41,401 nt of DNA from a virus, in the IMG/VR virus record IMGVR_UViG_3300036832_001461, positions 1-41,401 of that record; one strand, given 5' to 3'. The position numbers and the translations under genes were made by a program. The notes under the pieces are model-generated. The model did no database searches, was not told the origin of the DNA, and worked only from the letters and a program-made list of their open reading frames with translations. Below, one piece after another: positions 22,990 to 30,336 of this stretch (position 1 is its first letter; every line of letters starts with the position of its first letter).

Positions 22990-23274
22990 GTGGTACCGGA
23001 CGAACCGGTGGCGAGGCCCGCCCTTACCACCGGGGGAGAGGGAGGGCCGGACCTGGATCCGCCGCCGGGTCCCCCTCCCTCAGCCAACAGTTCATATGAA
23101 CTATCAGATTCTCCCGTGACCGTCACACCCGCCGACGAAGATCTCTGTGTCTGCGGCCATCCGGCTTCTGACCATCACCGGAGTTGGTTTCGAGGGGGTG
23201 CCATGCTGATCGAGGAGTGTGAGACCTGGGAGGACGAGTGTGACTGTCAGAGGTTCGTACCGGCCGCGACTTGA
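22990..23274 (+). CDS. Small Cys/His-rich protein, start uncertain
   Basis: The certain part is the C-terminal 50 residues: LCVCGHPASDHH followed by CETWEDECDCQRF, a Cys/His cluster of the kind common in small actinophage proteins and likely to bind zinc. From GTG 22990 it has 94 residues, but the first 35 are Pro/Gly-rich, the DNA there forms dyads (CCGGTGG/CCACCGG at about 23006-23034), and there is no ribosome binding site. GTG 23116 would give 52 residues and is equally possible. The stop overlaps the -35 box proposed for the DinG-like gene. Confidence 0.5.
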   Translation: MVPDEPVARPALTTGGEGGPDLDPPPGPPPSANSSYELSDSPVTVTPADEDLCVCGHPASDHHRSWFRGGAMLIEECETWEDECDCQRFVPAAT

Positions 23275-23299
23275 CCGCTCTAAGGAAACCTGCTAACGT
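23271..23299 (+). promoter_or_regulatory. Probable promoter giving a leaderless DinG-like mRNA
   Basis: TTGACC (23271-23276), 17 bases, then TGC-TAACGT with the -10 hexamer at 23294-23299. The ATG lies 7 bases after the -10, so the transcript would begin at or one base before the start codon. No ribosome binding site precedes that ATG, which agrees with leaderless translation, common in actinobacteria. The TTGA overlap at 23271 could alternatively be a coupled start. Confidence 0.5.
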
Positions 23300-23306
23300 A
23301 CTTCCC

Positions 23307-25328
23307 ATGACCACCACCCCCCACAGCGTGACCTACGCTGACGTTGAGGCCCGCCTGCCGGAACTGATCCCCGGCTACGAGCGCCGCCTGCCCCAGGTCC
23401 AGCTTTCCGAACTCATCACCCAGTCCCTGGGCGAGGGCTTCCACACCCTGGCCGAGGCGGGCTGCGGCACCGGCAAGTCCTTCGGCTACCTGATCCCCTC
23501 CATCCTGTGGACCACCGCGGGCCGCAACGCCAACGGTGAGCCCCGCCGGGTGGTCGTCGCCACCGCCACCAAGGCGCTGCAGGACCAGGTCACCGACAAG
23601 GACCTCCCCAACCTGCAAGGCTTCTTCGCGGAGGCGTTCGGCATCGACTTCAAGTACGCCCTGCTCAAGGGCCGCTCCAACTACCTCTGCGTCGGCCGGG
23701 CCATGGCCACCGACCCCTCCGAGGTGGACGGCCTGGGCGAGATCGTCCGCATCGCCAACGAGCGCCTGGAGGACAAGTCCTTCGGCGGCGAGAAGGGCGA
23801 CTTCGAGGCCCTCATCGGCCGGGAGATCCCCTTCGCCCAGTGGGCCAAGGTCCGGGCCGACTCCGACAACTGCTCGGTGCATGGCTGCTCCCAGACCAAG
23901 CAGTGCTACGCCACCCAGGCCCGTGTCCGGGCCGCCGACGCCAACATCGTGGTCGTCAACCACGCCGTGCTGTTCGCGGACCTGCTGTTCTTCAACGCCC
24001 TGATCGGTGACTACCAGGTAGTCGTCTTCGATGAGGCCCATGAGGCCCGCGAGTACGCCCGCTCGGCCCTGGGCAACGAGTTCACCGAGGGCTCTCTGCG
24101 GGGACTGCTGGCCGAGGCCCGCAACCTGGTCAACCGGGAGTACGACAACCACGCCGCCGCCCTGGGCGAGGCCCAGCGCGACGCCCAGGCCGCCCAGACG
24201 GCCCTCTTCGAGAGCTTCGACAAGCTGCCCGAGATCGAGAAGGGCTCGGGTGTGGCCCGCCTGGGCCAGGCCGACATCGTCCTCAATCAGGACGGCTGGG
24301 CCGACTACATCATGGCCATCCAGGTCTACGCCGGGGTCCTGGCCCGCATCGCTCCCCACCTGGACTCGGTCAAGCCCAAGGACCTCCTCCCCTACGAGCG
24401 CCGCCTGCAGATCCTGAAGAAGCGCTCCGCCAACCTGGCCCACAAGGTCACCGACCTGGTCCTGGCCGACTTCGATGACCTGGTCCGCTGGGTCGAGGTC
24501 GAGGGCTCGGGCCGCGATCGCAAGCGCACCGTCAAGTCCTGCCCCATCGATGTCAGCCCCTGGCTGCGCGAGAACCTCTTCGCCAACGTCACCGCCATCC
24601 TGACCTCGGCCACCCTCCAGGTGGCGGGCAAGTTCGACTTCGTGGCCAAGCAACTGGGCATCGATGAGTACCGCGAACTCAACGTGGGCACGCCCTTCGA
24701 CTTCACCACCCAGGCTATCACCTACGTACCCAGCCTGCCGGATCCCTCCCGCGAGCGGGCCGCCTTCGACAATGCTGCCGTCAACGAGATCCGCAGCCTG
24801 GTCAGCGCCAGTGACGGCCGGGCGCTGGTGCTGTTTACCTCGACGCGGGCCATGCGGAACGCCTACGAGGCCCTCAAGGACATCCTGCCCTACACCTGCC
24901 TGATCCAGGGCGAGGCCCCCAACAAGGTGCTGGCCGCCCGCTTCTCCGCCGACACCCACTCGGTCCTCTTCGCCACCCGTTCTTTCATGACCGGCGTGGA
25001 CTTCCAGGGCGAGACACTCAGCCTGGTCATCGTGGACAAGCTGCCCTTCCCGGTGCCCACCGAGCCCCTCTTCGAGGCCGAGGCCGAGTGGCTGGAGCGC
25101 CGGGGCGGCAACGCCTTCAACGGCCTGAGCGTGCCCATGATGAGCCTGGTCCTGTCCCAGGCCGCCGGGCGGCTCATCCGTCACCGCTCAGACCGGGGCG
25201 TCATCGCCATGCTGGACCCCCGCCTCTGCTCCAAGGGCTACGGCAAGCGCATCCTGAAGACCCTGCCCCCGGCCCCGCTGGTGCGGGACCTGGGCGCGGT
25301 CAAGAGCTTCTTCGAGGAGGTGAAGTGA
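23307..25328 (+). CDS. DinG/XPD-like superfamily 2 helicase with iron-sulfur cysteines
   Basis: A 673-residue helicase from ATG 23307 (a TTG at 23271 would add 12 residues). Walker A is AGCGTGKS (Lys57) and the DEAH box is residues 242-245. Cys128, Cys189, Cys194 and Cys200 have the spacing of the 4Fe-4S cluster of XPD/DinG helicases, placed between motifs I and II as expected. SQAAGRLIRHRSDRGVIAMLD near the end is motif VI. Known relatives move 5' to 3' on single-stranded DNA and resolve R-loops, D-loops or other structures. Likely helps replication or recombination. It probably has its own promoter, and its stop overlaps the next start (TGATG). Confidence 0.88.
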   Translation: MTTTPHSVTYADVEARLPELIPGYERRLPQVQLSELITQSLGEGFHTLAEAGCGTGKSFGYLIPSILWTTAGRNANGEPRRVVVATATKALQDQVTDKDLPNLQGFFAEAFGIDFKYALLKGRSNYLCVGRAMATDPSEVDGLGEIVRIANERLEDKSFGGEKGDFEALIGREIPFAQWAKVRADSDNCSVHGCSQTKQCYATQARVRAADANIVVVNHAVLFADLLFFNALIGDYQVVVFDEAHEAREYARSALGNEFTEGSLRGLLAEARNLVNREYDNHAAALGEAQRDAQAAQTALFESFDKLPEIEKGSGVARLGQADIVLNQDGWADYIMAIQVYAGVLARIAPHLDSVKPKDLLPYERRLQILKKRSANLAHKVTDLVLADFDDLVRWVEVEGSGRDRKRTVKSCPIDVSPWLRENLFANVTAILTSATLQVAGKFDFVAKQLGIDEYRELNVGTPFDFTTQAITYVPSLPDPSRERAAFDNAAVNEIRSLVSASDGRALVLFTSTRAMRNAYEALKDILPYTCLIQGEAPNKVLAARFSADTHSVLFATRSFMTGVDFQGETLSLVIVDKLPFPVPTEPLFEAEAEWLERRGGNAFNGLSVPMMSLVLSQAAGRLIRHRSDRGVIAMLDPRLCSKGYGKRILKTLPPAPLVRDLGAVKSFFEEVK

Positions 25329-25507
25329 TGCCCGATCGGGAGGCCAGGGCGGCGGTGGAGGCCGCCGCCCTACTCGACTGCGATGTCTCCTGGCTGCCTC
25401 GGTTCATCGCCGTTCTGCAGCGGGACTTCCCCCAGCAACTGTGGACCGCCATGGGTACCGCCATCACCGAGAACGCCGTCGAACAGGTCCACCACCGGGC
25501 GGGCTAA
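25328..25507 (+). CDS. Small unknown protein of 59 residues
   Basis: ATG 25328 overlaps the helicase stop. Mostly helical: REARAAVEAAALLDCDVSWL then FPQQLWTAMGTAITENAVEQ. The 3' part overlaps, on the opposite strand, the end of a minus-strand gene by 138 bases. Coupled start and plausible composition support it, but the short length and antisense overlap lower confidence. No function can be assigned. Confidence 0.5.
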   Translation: MPDREARAAVEAAALLDCDVSWLPRFIAVLQRDFPQQLWTAMGTAITENAVEQVHHRAG

Positions 25508-25705
25508 GGCCCGGTCCACCAGGGCGGCGCAGCCGGGGCAGAGATCCCAGTGGAGATTCTCCTCGACGTAGCCGTTGTCCTGGGTGTACTTCATACTCAC
25601 CCGCACCCAGCCGGGCGGCATCAGTGCCCGTGGCTGGGTGCTGACGTACTCGGCCGGGCAGCGGTCACAGAAGAACCGCGTGCCCCTGAGCAGCCGCCGA
25701 GCCAT
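25370..25705 (-). CDS. Zinc-ribbon-like protein, the only minus-strand gene
   Basis: A 111-residue protein read right to left from ATG at 25705-25703. The first 75 residues look genuine: RFFCDRCPAEYV and WDLCPGCAALVD give two CxxC pairs, likely one zinc site, with PPGWVRV and an aromatic-rich segment between. The last 40 residues are Gly-rich and lie antisense to the 59-residue + gene, so the real protein may differ in its C-terminus or the overlap may be true. A weak ribosome binding site (GAAG) precedes the ATG. No regulator family is evident. Opposite orientation in an otherwise one-way region suggests a separately acquired or separately controlled gene. Confidence 0.6.
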   Translation of the reverse strand: MARRLLRGTRFFCDRCPAEYVSTQPRALMPPGWVRVSMKYTQDNGYVEENLHWDLCPGCAALVDRALARPVVDLFDGVLGDGGTHGGPQLLGEVPLQNGDEPRQPGDIAVE

Positions 25706-25749
25706 GCCAATGATCTTCTCAGAGCCCCGAAGGGTTGAAGGGAGGCCCC

Positions 25750-26067
25750 ATGTCCCTCAGCACCTGGTTCAAGTCCCTGTTCAAGGGCAAGCAGCAGACC
25801 CCGCAGACCCCGGCGGCGGAGAGTCCCGTCGTCGTCGCTGAGCCGCCACCATCCATGCCCGAGCCCCTGCCGGGAGGCCCGGCCCCGGCTCCGCCTCTAA
25901 CGCCGCCTGAGAGCCCCCTGGAGCCCGCTGAGGAGCCGGTGGTGCCACCAGTGGTGCCGGACCCTCCCGTGGCCCCTCCGAAGCTCCAGAGGCCCTCACG
26001 GCCCCCGCAACGGCCGGGTCGGGGTCCTCAGCCTCCGAGGGGCAATCCTCCGCCCGTAGCCAGTTGA
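25750..26067 (+). CDS. Proline-rich low-complexity protein with helical N-terminus
   Basis: A 105-residue protein from ATG 25750, with GGGAGG just upstream. An N-terminal amphipathic basic helix (MSLSTWFKSLFKGKQQ) could touch a membrane or a partner; after that it is almost entirely Pro, Ala, Glu and Val. Beyond about base 25932 a second frame (-1) is also open and coding-like and continues past this gene's stop to 26162, so the true product may shift frame. Function unknown. Confidence 0.5.
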   Translation: MSLSTWFKSLFKGKQQTPQTPAAESPVVVAEPPPSMPEPLPGGPAPAPPLTPPESPLEPAEEPVVPPVVPDPPVAPPKLQRPSRPPQRPGRGPQPPRGNPPPVAS

Positions 26068-26162
26068 GCGAGGTCCTGGGGGAGATCCGGGCGCACCTGG
26101 TTGAGACCGAGACCCTGGTCAACAAGGCGGTCACCCTGGTGGAGATGATCGATCCGCTCTAG
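26064..26162 (+). CDS. Short helical ORF, separate gene or C-terminus of the Pro-rich protein
   Basis: From TTG 26064, in a TTGA overlap with the Pro-rich gene's stop, a 32-residue helix is encoded (SEVLGEIRAHLVETETLVNK and beyond) ending in MIDPL. Heptad-like Leu/Val spacing suggests a coiled coil. The frame is open back to 25932 with Ser/Ala/Pro/Glu-rich codons, so this may be the tail of a frameshifted fusion. TTGA overlaps elsewhere in the window (21219) support reinitiation as the alternative. Confidence 0.4.
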   Translation: MSEVLGEIRAHLVETETLVNKAVTLVEMIDPL

Positions 26163-26168
26163 GGGTAC

Positions 26169-26197
26169 TTGCTAATCGGGGCCAAAGTCGATATCCT
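26169..26197 (+). promoter_or_regulatory. Probable promoter before the 26207 gene
   Basis: TTGCTA (26169-26174), 17-base spacer, TATCCT (26192-26197), and the ATG 10 bases after the -10. As at 23307 there is no ribosome binding site, so the message may be leaderless or nearly so. Confidence 0.45.
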
Positions 26198-26206
26198 GAG
26201 CAGCAC

Positions 26207-26932
26207 ATGACTACTGATCCTGAATCCAAAGCGCTGGAGGCCGTCCCCAAAGAGGCCCTGGACGGCATCAACACCGGCTCCATCACCTGGGCCAACCTGG
26301 CCCGGCTGCTGGTGCGCGACCGGCCCACCGAGGTGGCTCCGCGCCCGACCAAGCTCCCCATCCCGGCCCGCATCACCGAAGAGCAGATCCTGGCCATGAA
26401 GCGCCTCCTGGAGATCTTCGGCAGCGTGGTGCCCACCGTGCGCCGGGCGCTGGAGCCCAAGGAGCGGGCTGCCCTCATGGACGAGCGCCTGGTCATCGAC
26501 ACCGTGGCGGCCATGGCCGAGGGTCGCAAGGAGGGCATCCGCACCACCGTCCTGAACCACCTGGACGTGACCAAGGAGTCCAATAACGGCGGTCAGCCCC
26601 TCGACACCGCCACCGACAAGGACGGCCACTACCTGGCCGACGACAAGGACATCGTCACCGCCGGGGACTCCGACAAGGTGTTCTCCTGGGAGACCTCCAC
26701 CTTCGAGCCCGAGATCAACCTGGCCAAGCTGAAGGCCCTATCCGATGATCCCGACGAGCCCATGTTCACCCACAACGACTGGCTGGCCATGACCGAGCAG
26801 ACCAGGGTCTGGGACGAACACAAGACCATGGCCCTGCTGAAGCGACGGCCCGAACTTCTGTCCATCATCGCCCGTGCCGCCGAGCCCGCCAAGGCCCCCA
26901 GAGGAGCCCTGTACGTTAGGAAAGCCAAGTGA
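26207..26932 (+). CDS. Unknown protein of 241 residues
   Basis: ATG 26207 follows a probable promoter without a ribosome binding site. The protein is acidic and mainly helical: a helix-rich region at about 55-120 (ITEEQILAMKRLLEIFGSVV), a charged loop with many Asp/Lys residues (about 125-165), and a second helical part ending in a basic tail (ALYVRKAK). No catalytic motif, membrane segment or family was recognised. It overlaps the MerR-like gene by GTGA, so both are probably made together. Confidence 0.65.
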   Translation: MTTDPESKALEAVPKEALDGINTGSITWANLARLLVRDRPTEVAPRPTKLPIPARITEEQILAMKRLLEIFGSVVPTVRRALEPKERAALMDERLVIDTVAAMAEGRKEGIRTTVLNHLDVTKESNNGGQPLDTATDKDGHYLADDKDIVTAGDSDKVFSWETSTFEPEINLAKLKALSDDPDEPMFTHNDWLAMTEQTRVWDEHKTMALLKRRPELLSIIARAAEPAKAPRGALYVRKAK

Positions 26933-27459
26933 CCGCCACCGACACCTTCATCCCCACCCTGGAGGCCCTGGAGGGCTCTGAACGGGATCTACCGAGGGTC
27001 ACCTCGGTGGAGATCGACCTGCCCCCCGACGAGTTCACCCCGCCGGTCCTGGCCATCACCGACTACGTCCTGGATCCCTCCACGCCCATCTTCGAAGACA
27101 TTAACGTGTCGGCCGAGCCGCACTTCACCGTCTCCGAGGCGGCCATGTTCTTCTTCCGGCGGTCCTCGCACTGGATCCGGCTGCAGGAGAACCTGTGCAT
27201 CAAGTGCCGTCGCACCAACCGCCTGGAGGATCACAATCGCTGTCCGGCGGGCGGCAAGCATGACGTGGGCCTGAACCGCCTGCACGGCCAGCATGTGGCC
27301 ACCCACCGCACCGAGGGCGGGGCGCGCTACTACGATCTGGCCGACATCGAGGACCTGGCCCGTGCCTTCTACGAGAACAACGTGATCGACCAGAGTCAGC
27401 TTTCCTACGCCCTGGCTATCGCCCGGCTGCAGGGGAAGCTCTGGGATTACCTGACCTAG
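26929..27459 (+). CDS. MerR-like winged helix DNA-binding protein
   Basis: A 176-residue protein with GTG start in a GTGA overlap. FTVSEAAMFFFRRSSHWIRL (about 66-85) is a helix-turn-helix of MerR type, and RYYDLADIEDLARAFYENN (about 130-148) fits the helix after the wing. Between them lies an unusual Cys-containing insert (CIKCRRTNRLEDHNRC), possibly a zinc site in the wing. The N-terminal 60 residues are acidic and probably flexible. It likely regulates phage transcription; its binding site is unknown, though the dyads upstream in the noncoding block are candidates. Confidence 0.65.
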   Translation: MTATDTFIPTLEALEGSERDLPRVTSVEIDLPPDEFTPPVLAITDYVLDPSTPIFEDINVSAEPHFTVSEAAMFFFRRSSHWIRLQENLCIKCRRTNRLEDHNRCPAGGKHDVGLNRLHGQHVATHRTEGGARYYDLADIEDLARAFYENNVIDQSQLSYALAIARLQGKLWDYLT

Positions 27460-27699
27460 ATGGCCGAGGTCGAGCCGTGCGAGAAGCATGACATCATCAA
27501 CTGCTCGATCTGCCATCACCCCTCCAATCCACCCCGCGTCAAAGTCGGGGTGGGTGGAGGGAAGTTCACGTCCGGTCGTCGCTGGATCGAAGCGCAGTAT
27601 CCAGGCCATTGCTACGAGTGTCATTCGCCGTTTGAAGAGGGTGATCGCATCGCCCGGTCACTGGACGACGAAGGCTGGATCTGTGAAGACTGTGCCTGA
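27460..27699 (+). CDS. Small zinc-ribbon-like protein
   Basis: A 79-residue protein whose ATG follows the previous TAG without a gap. CEKHDIINCSICHHP near the N-terminus and CYECHSPFEEGDRI with CEDC at the end give several Cys/His pairs, enough for two zinc sites. The C-terminal half resembles small treble-clef or ribbon domains that bind nucleic acid or protein. The stop overlaps the ThyX start (TGATG). Function unknown. Confidence 0.65.
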   Translation: MAEVEPCEKHDIINCSICHHPSNPPRVKVGVGGGKFTSGRRWIEAQYPGHCYECHSPFEEGDRIARSLDDEGWICEDCA

Positions 27700-28496
27700 T
27701 GCGCCTCATCGACCGGCCGACAGTCTTCCTCGTTGCCTACCCCCACGTCGATTGGCCGGTCATAAGGCGGTTTCTCAAAGAGGTTGACGAGACGGCCCTG
27801 GAGTGGGCCGATCGGGTGGAGGGCTCCGGGCTGTCCGACGGGGAGGCCCTGGTGGAGTTCGGCGGCCGGGAGTGCTACCGGTCCTGGACCGAGGGGCTCA
27901 ACCCCAACATCCGCATGGTCCGCAAGGACTCGGCCGCCTACCTGGGCAACATCCTGGCCAGCGCCCACGGCTCGGTCCTGGAGCATGCCAACTACAGCTT
28001 CGTCATGCACAACGTCAGCCGGGTGTTCACCCATGAGATGGTCCGCCACCGGGCCGGGGTGGCCATCAGTCAGGAGAGCATGCGCTTCGTGCGCCTGGAC
28101 GACATCCCCTTCTGGTTCCCGGAGTGGGTACGCGACGACCCCGATGTCATGGCCCGCTCCATCGACCTGCTGGAGCAGATGGAGCGCCACCAGCGCTGGA
28201 TGGCCGATCACTTCGGCCTGGACGATCCCACCGTGCCCTTCTCGGTGAAGAAAGCCAAGACCTCCTTCATGCGAAGATTCGCCCCCGACGGGGTGGCCAC
28301 TGGGATGCTGGCCACCATGAACATCCGTAGCCTGCGCCACGTCATCCACATGCGAACCGCCCTCGGAGCCGAGGAGGAGATCCGCCTGGTCTTCGATGAG
28401 GTGGCCCGTATCTGCGTGGAGAAGTTCCCTGATCTCATGGCCGACTACGACCCCAATGAGAACCTGGAGTGGATCCCAGACTTCATTAAGGTATAG
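27699..28496 (+). CDS. thyX: Flavin-dependent thymidylate synthase ThyX
   Basis: A 265-residue enzyme, within the usual ThyX length. It makes dTMP from dUMP using methylene-tetrahydrofolate and FAD, feeding phage DNA synthesis. The signature lies at residues 116-129: RHR (116-118) followed by AGVAISQESMR. The usual motif is RHR-x7-S; here the aligned serine is Ser127, so the spacing is x8. Upstream, SAHGSVLEHANYSFVMHNVS is the conserved segment with the His/Glu region, and NIRSLRHVIHMR near the end holds the conserved Asn/Arg residues. It is next to nucleotide-metabolism and replication genes. Confidence 0.93.
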   Translation: MRLIDRPTVFLVAYPHVDWPVIRRFLKEVDETALEWADRVEGSGLSDGEALVEFGGRECYRSWTEGLNPNIRMVRKDSAAYLGNILASAHGSVLEHANYSFVMHNVSRVFTHEMVRHRAGVAISQESMRFVRLDDIPFWFPEWVRDDPDVMARSIDLLEQMERHQRWMADHFGLDDPTVPFSVKKAKTSFMRRFAPDGVATGMLATMNIRSLRHVIHMRTALGAEEEIRLVFDEVARICVEKFPDLMADYDPNENLEWIPDFIKV

Positions 28497-28504
28497 GTGA
28501 TCGA

Positions 28505-29092
28505 ATGAACCTGCCCACCATCGAAGTTACCGAGGAAGAGGCCACGATCAAGCTGGCCGAGTACGAGAAGATGCTGGCCACCGAACGCACCGCTGAGGAC
28601 GAAGCCATCGCTCAGGCGTACCGGGCGGCGCGACGTGGCCTCCAGGTCATCCGGCTCACCGAGGCCGTCCGCCTGGGCGGCTGGTTCGACCAGGACGGTC
28701 TGCCCCGCATCGCCATCGCCGGGGCCACCTGGTCCGAGTGCTATGTGCAGTGGAGTGGCGACGACCTCCTCTACAGCGACGCGGTCTGGCCCCGCAACCA
28801 GGGTGCCCTGGTGGGGCGGACCACAGTGCGGGTGCCCATGCATGATGTTGGCGTCCCCACCGTGCGCTCCTGGCGGCGAGGGCAGACCATGATCCCCCTG
28901 GTGCCGCCCCGGTTCCGACCCAAGCTGCGCCGCCTGCGCCACTGCCACATCCTGTGGGAGGTGGAGCAGTGGAACATGCGGCCACCCAGGGATCCGGCCT
29001 TGCTGCGCCACATCCGGGGTGATCTGTGGGCGGTGCTGTCGGTGTGGGATCTGACCGAACTGGAACGAGCCGTCCTGGCTCAGCGATCATGA
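28505..29092 (+). CDS. Conserved-looking unknown protein of 195 residues
   Basis: ATG 28505 with AGGTGA about 6 bases upstream. An N-terminal helix (EEEATIKLAEYEKMLATERT) leads to a compact basic domain with RLTEAVRLGGWFDQDGLPRI, then VPMHDVGVPTVRSWRRGQTM and a Pro/Arg-rich segment, and ends in a helical part (LWAVLSVWDLTELERAVL). It contains no recognised active site. The strong mix of buried hydrophobic and charged residues suggests a folded cytoplasmic protein. Neighbours are ThyX and a MazG-like protein. Confidence 0.7.
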   Translation: MNLPTIEVTEEEATIKLAEYEKMLATERTAEDEAIAQAYRAARRGLQVIRLTEAVRLGGWFDQDGLPRIAIAGATWSECYVQWSGDDLLYSDAVWPRNQGALVGRTTVRVPMHDVGVPTVRSWRRGQTMIPLVPPRFRPKLRRLRHCHILWEVEQWNMRPPRDPALLRHIRGDLWAVLSVWDLTELERAVLAQRS

Positions 29093-29131
29093 CACCGGAC
29101 ACCGGGCTGGGGTTCGACGTACTCACCAGGT

Positions 29132-29323
29132 ATGGAGTATCGAGAGGCCACAACCATCATCCCCCATGGCTGCGAGGCCAAAGACTTGAAGGACTTGCTC
29201 AAGCGGATCAAGGAGCAGGGGATGCCCACCATCAACCGGCGCACTCGACGCCAGGCGCAGCGGGTGGGCGACAGGGCGAGGAAGGCGAAGAGGATCAATG
29301 ACGGCATGCGGAAAGTGGGTTAG
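29132..29323 (+). CDS. Small basic protein of 63 residues
   Basis: ATG 29132, with no clear ribosome binding site, so translation may depend on the gene before it, which ends 40 bases upstream. The C-terminal half is strongly basic (NRRTRRQAQRVGDRARKAKR), suggesting nucleic acid binding. It overlaps the next gene by 26 bases. An alternative ORF from ATG 29089 in another frame begins sensibly but turns into His/Gly/Gln-rich shadow sequence and was not preferred. Function unknown. Confidence 0.5.
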   Translation: MEYREATTIIPHGCEAKDLKDLLKRIKEQGMPTINRRTRRQAQRVGDRARKAKRINDGMRKVG

Positions 29324-30107
29324 CGGCTACAACACCCTCGATCGCAACGACCCCACCAAGGAGCATTGGGTCGAGCTTCGCACCAGCTATCCCTGCAGCG
29401 TCGATCCAGAGGGCCATGATGGCCCCTGTGCGGCCGTAGAGCAGCCCCAGACGGTCTCGGCCCGCTCCCGGTGGCTGGAGGCCCAGAGACGCCGTGAGGC
29501 CGATCAGCGCCACGCCCAGGGGCCGCTGGCCGAACATCAGGCCCGGCCCCAGACCTTCGCGGAGGCCCACGGCTCCGAGGGCAACCCGCACCCCTCCCAG
29601 GGGGTGTCCTGCCCCTTGTGCGGCGGGGATGTCCTCTACAAGGACCTGGCCCAGCATCTGCGTCAGAGCCACGGCTCGATGGCCACCGTGGCCGCCCCCT
29701 ACCAGGCCGAGGTCCTCACCGGCATCGGCACCGACACCTCTCGGCCCACGATGGAGAAGATCCCGACCAGGGCCAACCGCAAGCACGATCAGCCCCTGCC
29801 CGAGCCCAACGCCCGGCCGGTCATGCATGAGGTCCTCATCGACCTGGTGGGCAAGCGCCTGGCCATCGGAGTGGAGCGCTATGGCACCGGCCTGCAGCCC
29901 CTGAACGGCCGGGACGCCTACCGAGACCTGGTCGAGGAACTGGTGGACGCGGCGGTCTACACCCTGCAAATCCAGCACGAACGGGCCGAGATGCTGTTCC
30001 GCGCCGTCAATCTGGCGGCCTGGCTGGAGGAGAACTCGTCCGATGTGCCACCCCAGATCATTGACCATGCCACCGCCCTGGTGGACTGGCTGAAGATCGA
30101 TGCCTGA
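29298..30107 (+). CDS. MazG-like nucleotide pyrophosphohydrolase with N-terminal Cys motif and zinc finger
   Basis: A 269-residue protein. N-terminal part: CGKWVSGYN and CSVDPEGHDGPC, a Cys/His motif also found in the next gene. Middle: CPLCGGDVLYKDLAQHLRQSH (about 104-124), a C2H2-like finger. C-terminal (about 170-269): DLVGKRLAIGVERYGTGLQP and NGRDAYRDLVEELVDAAVYT match the all-alpha NTP pyrophosphohydrolase (MazG-like) family, with acidic EE/D residues as metal ligands. Such phage enzymes hydrolyse (d)NTPs, adjusting pools or removing non-standard nucleotides. The fused finger is unusual and may tether it to nucleic acid or a partner. Substrate unknown. Confidence 0.7.
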   Translation: MTACGKWVSGYNTLDRNDPTKEHWVELRTSYPCSVDPEGHDGPCAAVEQPQTVSARSRWLEAQRRREADQRHAQGPLAEHQARPQTFAEAHGSEGNPHPSQGVSCPLCGGDVLYKDLAQHLRQSHGSMATVAAPYQAEVLTGIGTDTSRPTMEKIPTRANRKHDQPLPEPNARPVMHEVLIDLVGKRLAIGVERYGTGLQPLNGRDAYRDLVEELVDAAVYTLQIQHERAEMLFRAVNLAAWLEENSSDVPPQIIDHATALVDWLKIDA

Positions 30108-30336
30108 GGAATGCGGAAAGGACTGGGTCGGGATGGCCAGTGACTACGAGCATCCGGTGCCACCTGCCAAGTGCCATCGCAGGCCCGGTCATGAGGGCTC
30201 CTGTGGCCCCAAGAGCGGCTGGATCTGGGTGGATGACCGGGACGCCGTCGAGGACCTCCTGAAACCACAGCATCCGCCCTGGGGGCCTAAGGAGAAGCCC
30301 AAGAAGAAGAAGCCCAAGAAGTCGAATGCATTATGA
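30100..30336 (+). CDS. Small Cys/His protein with lysine-rich tail
   Basis: A 78-residue protein overlapping the previous gene by 8 bases. ECGKDWV and CHRRPGHEGSC repeat the Cys/His module seen at the N-terminus of the MazG-like protein before it, probably a zinc site. The C-terminus KEKPKKKKPKKSN is highly basic. It overlaps the exonuclease gene by ATGA. Function unknown; a small nucleic-acid-binding factor is plausible. Confidence 0.6.
   Translation: MPEECGKDWVGMASDYEHPVPPAKCHRRPGHEGSCGPKSGWIWVDDRDAVEDLLKPQHPPWGPKEKPKKKKPKKSNAL

Noticed and set aside
29089-29301. ORF beginning MTPDTGLGFDVLTRYG
   Set aside because: It starts in an ATGA overlap and begins plausibly, but after about 18 codons becomes His/Gly/Gln-rich shadow of the 29132 gene, whose product looks more natural.
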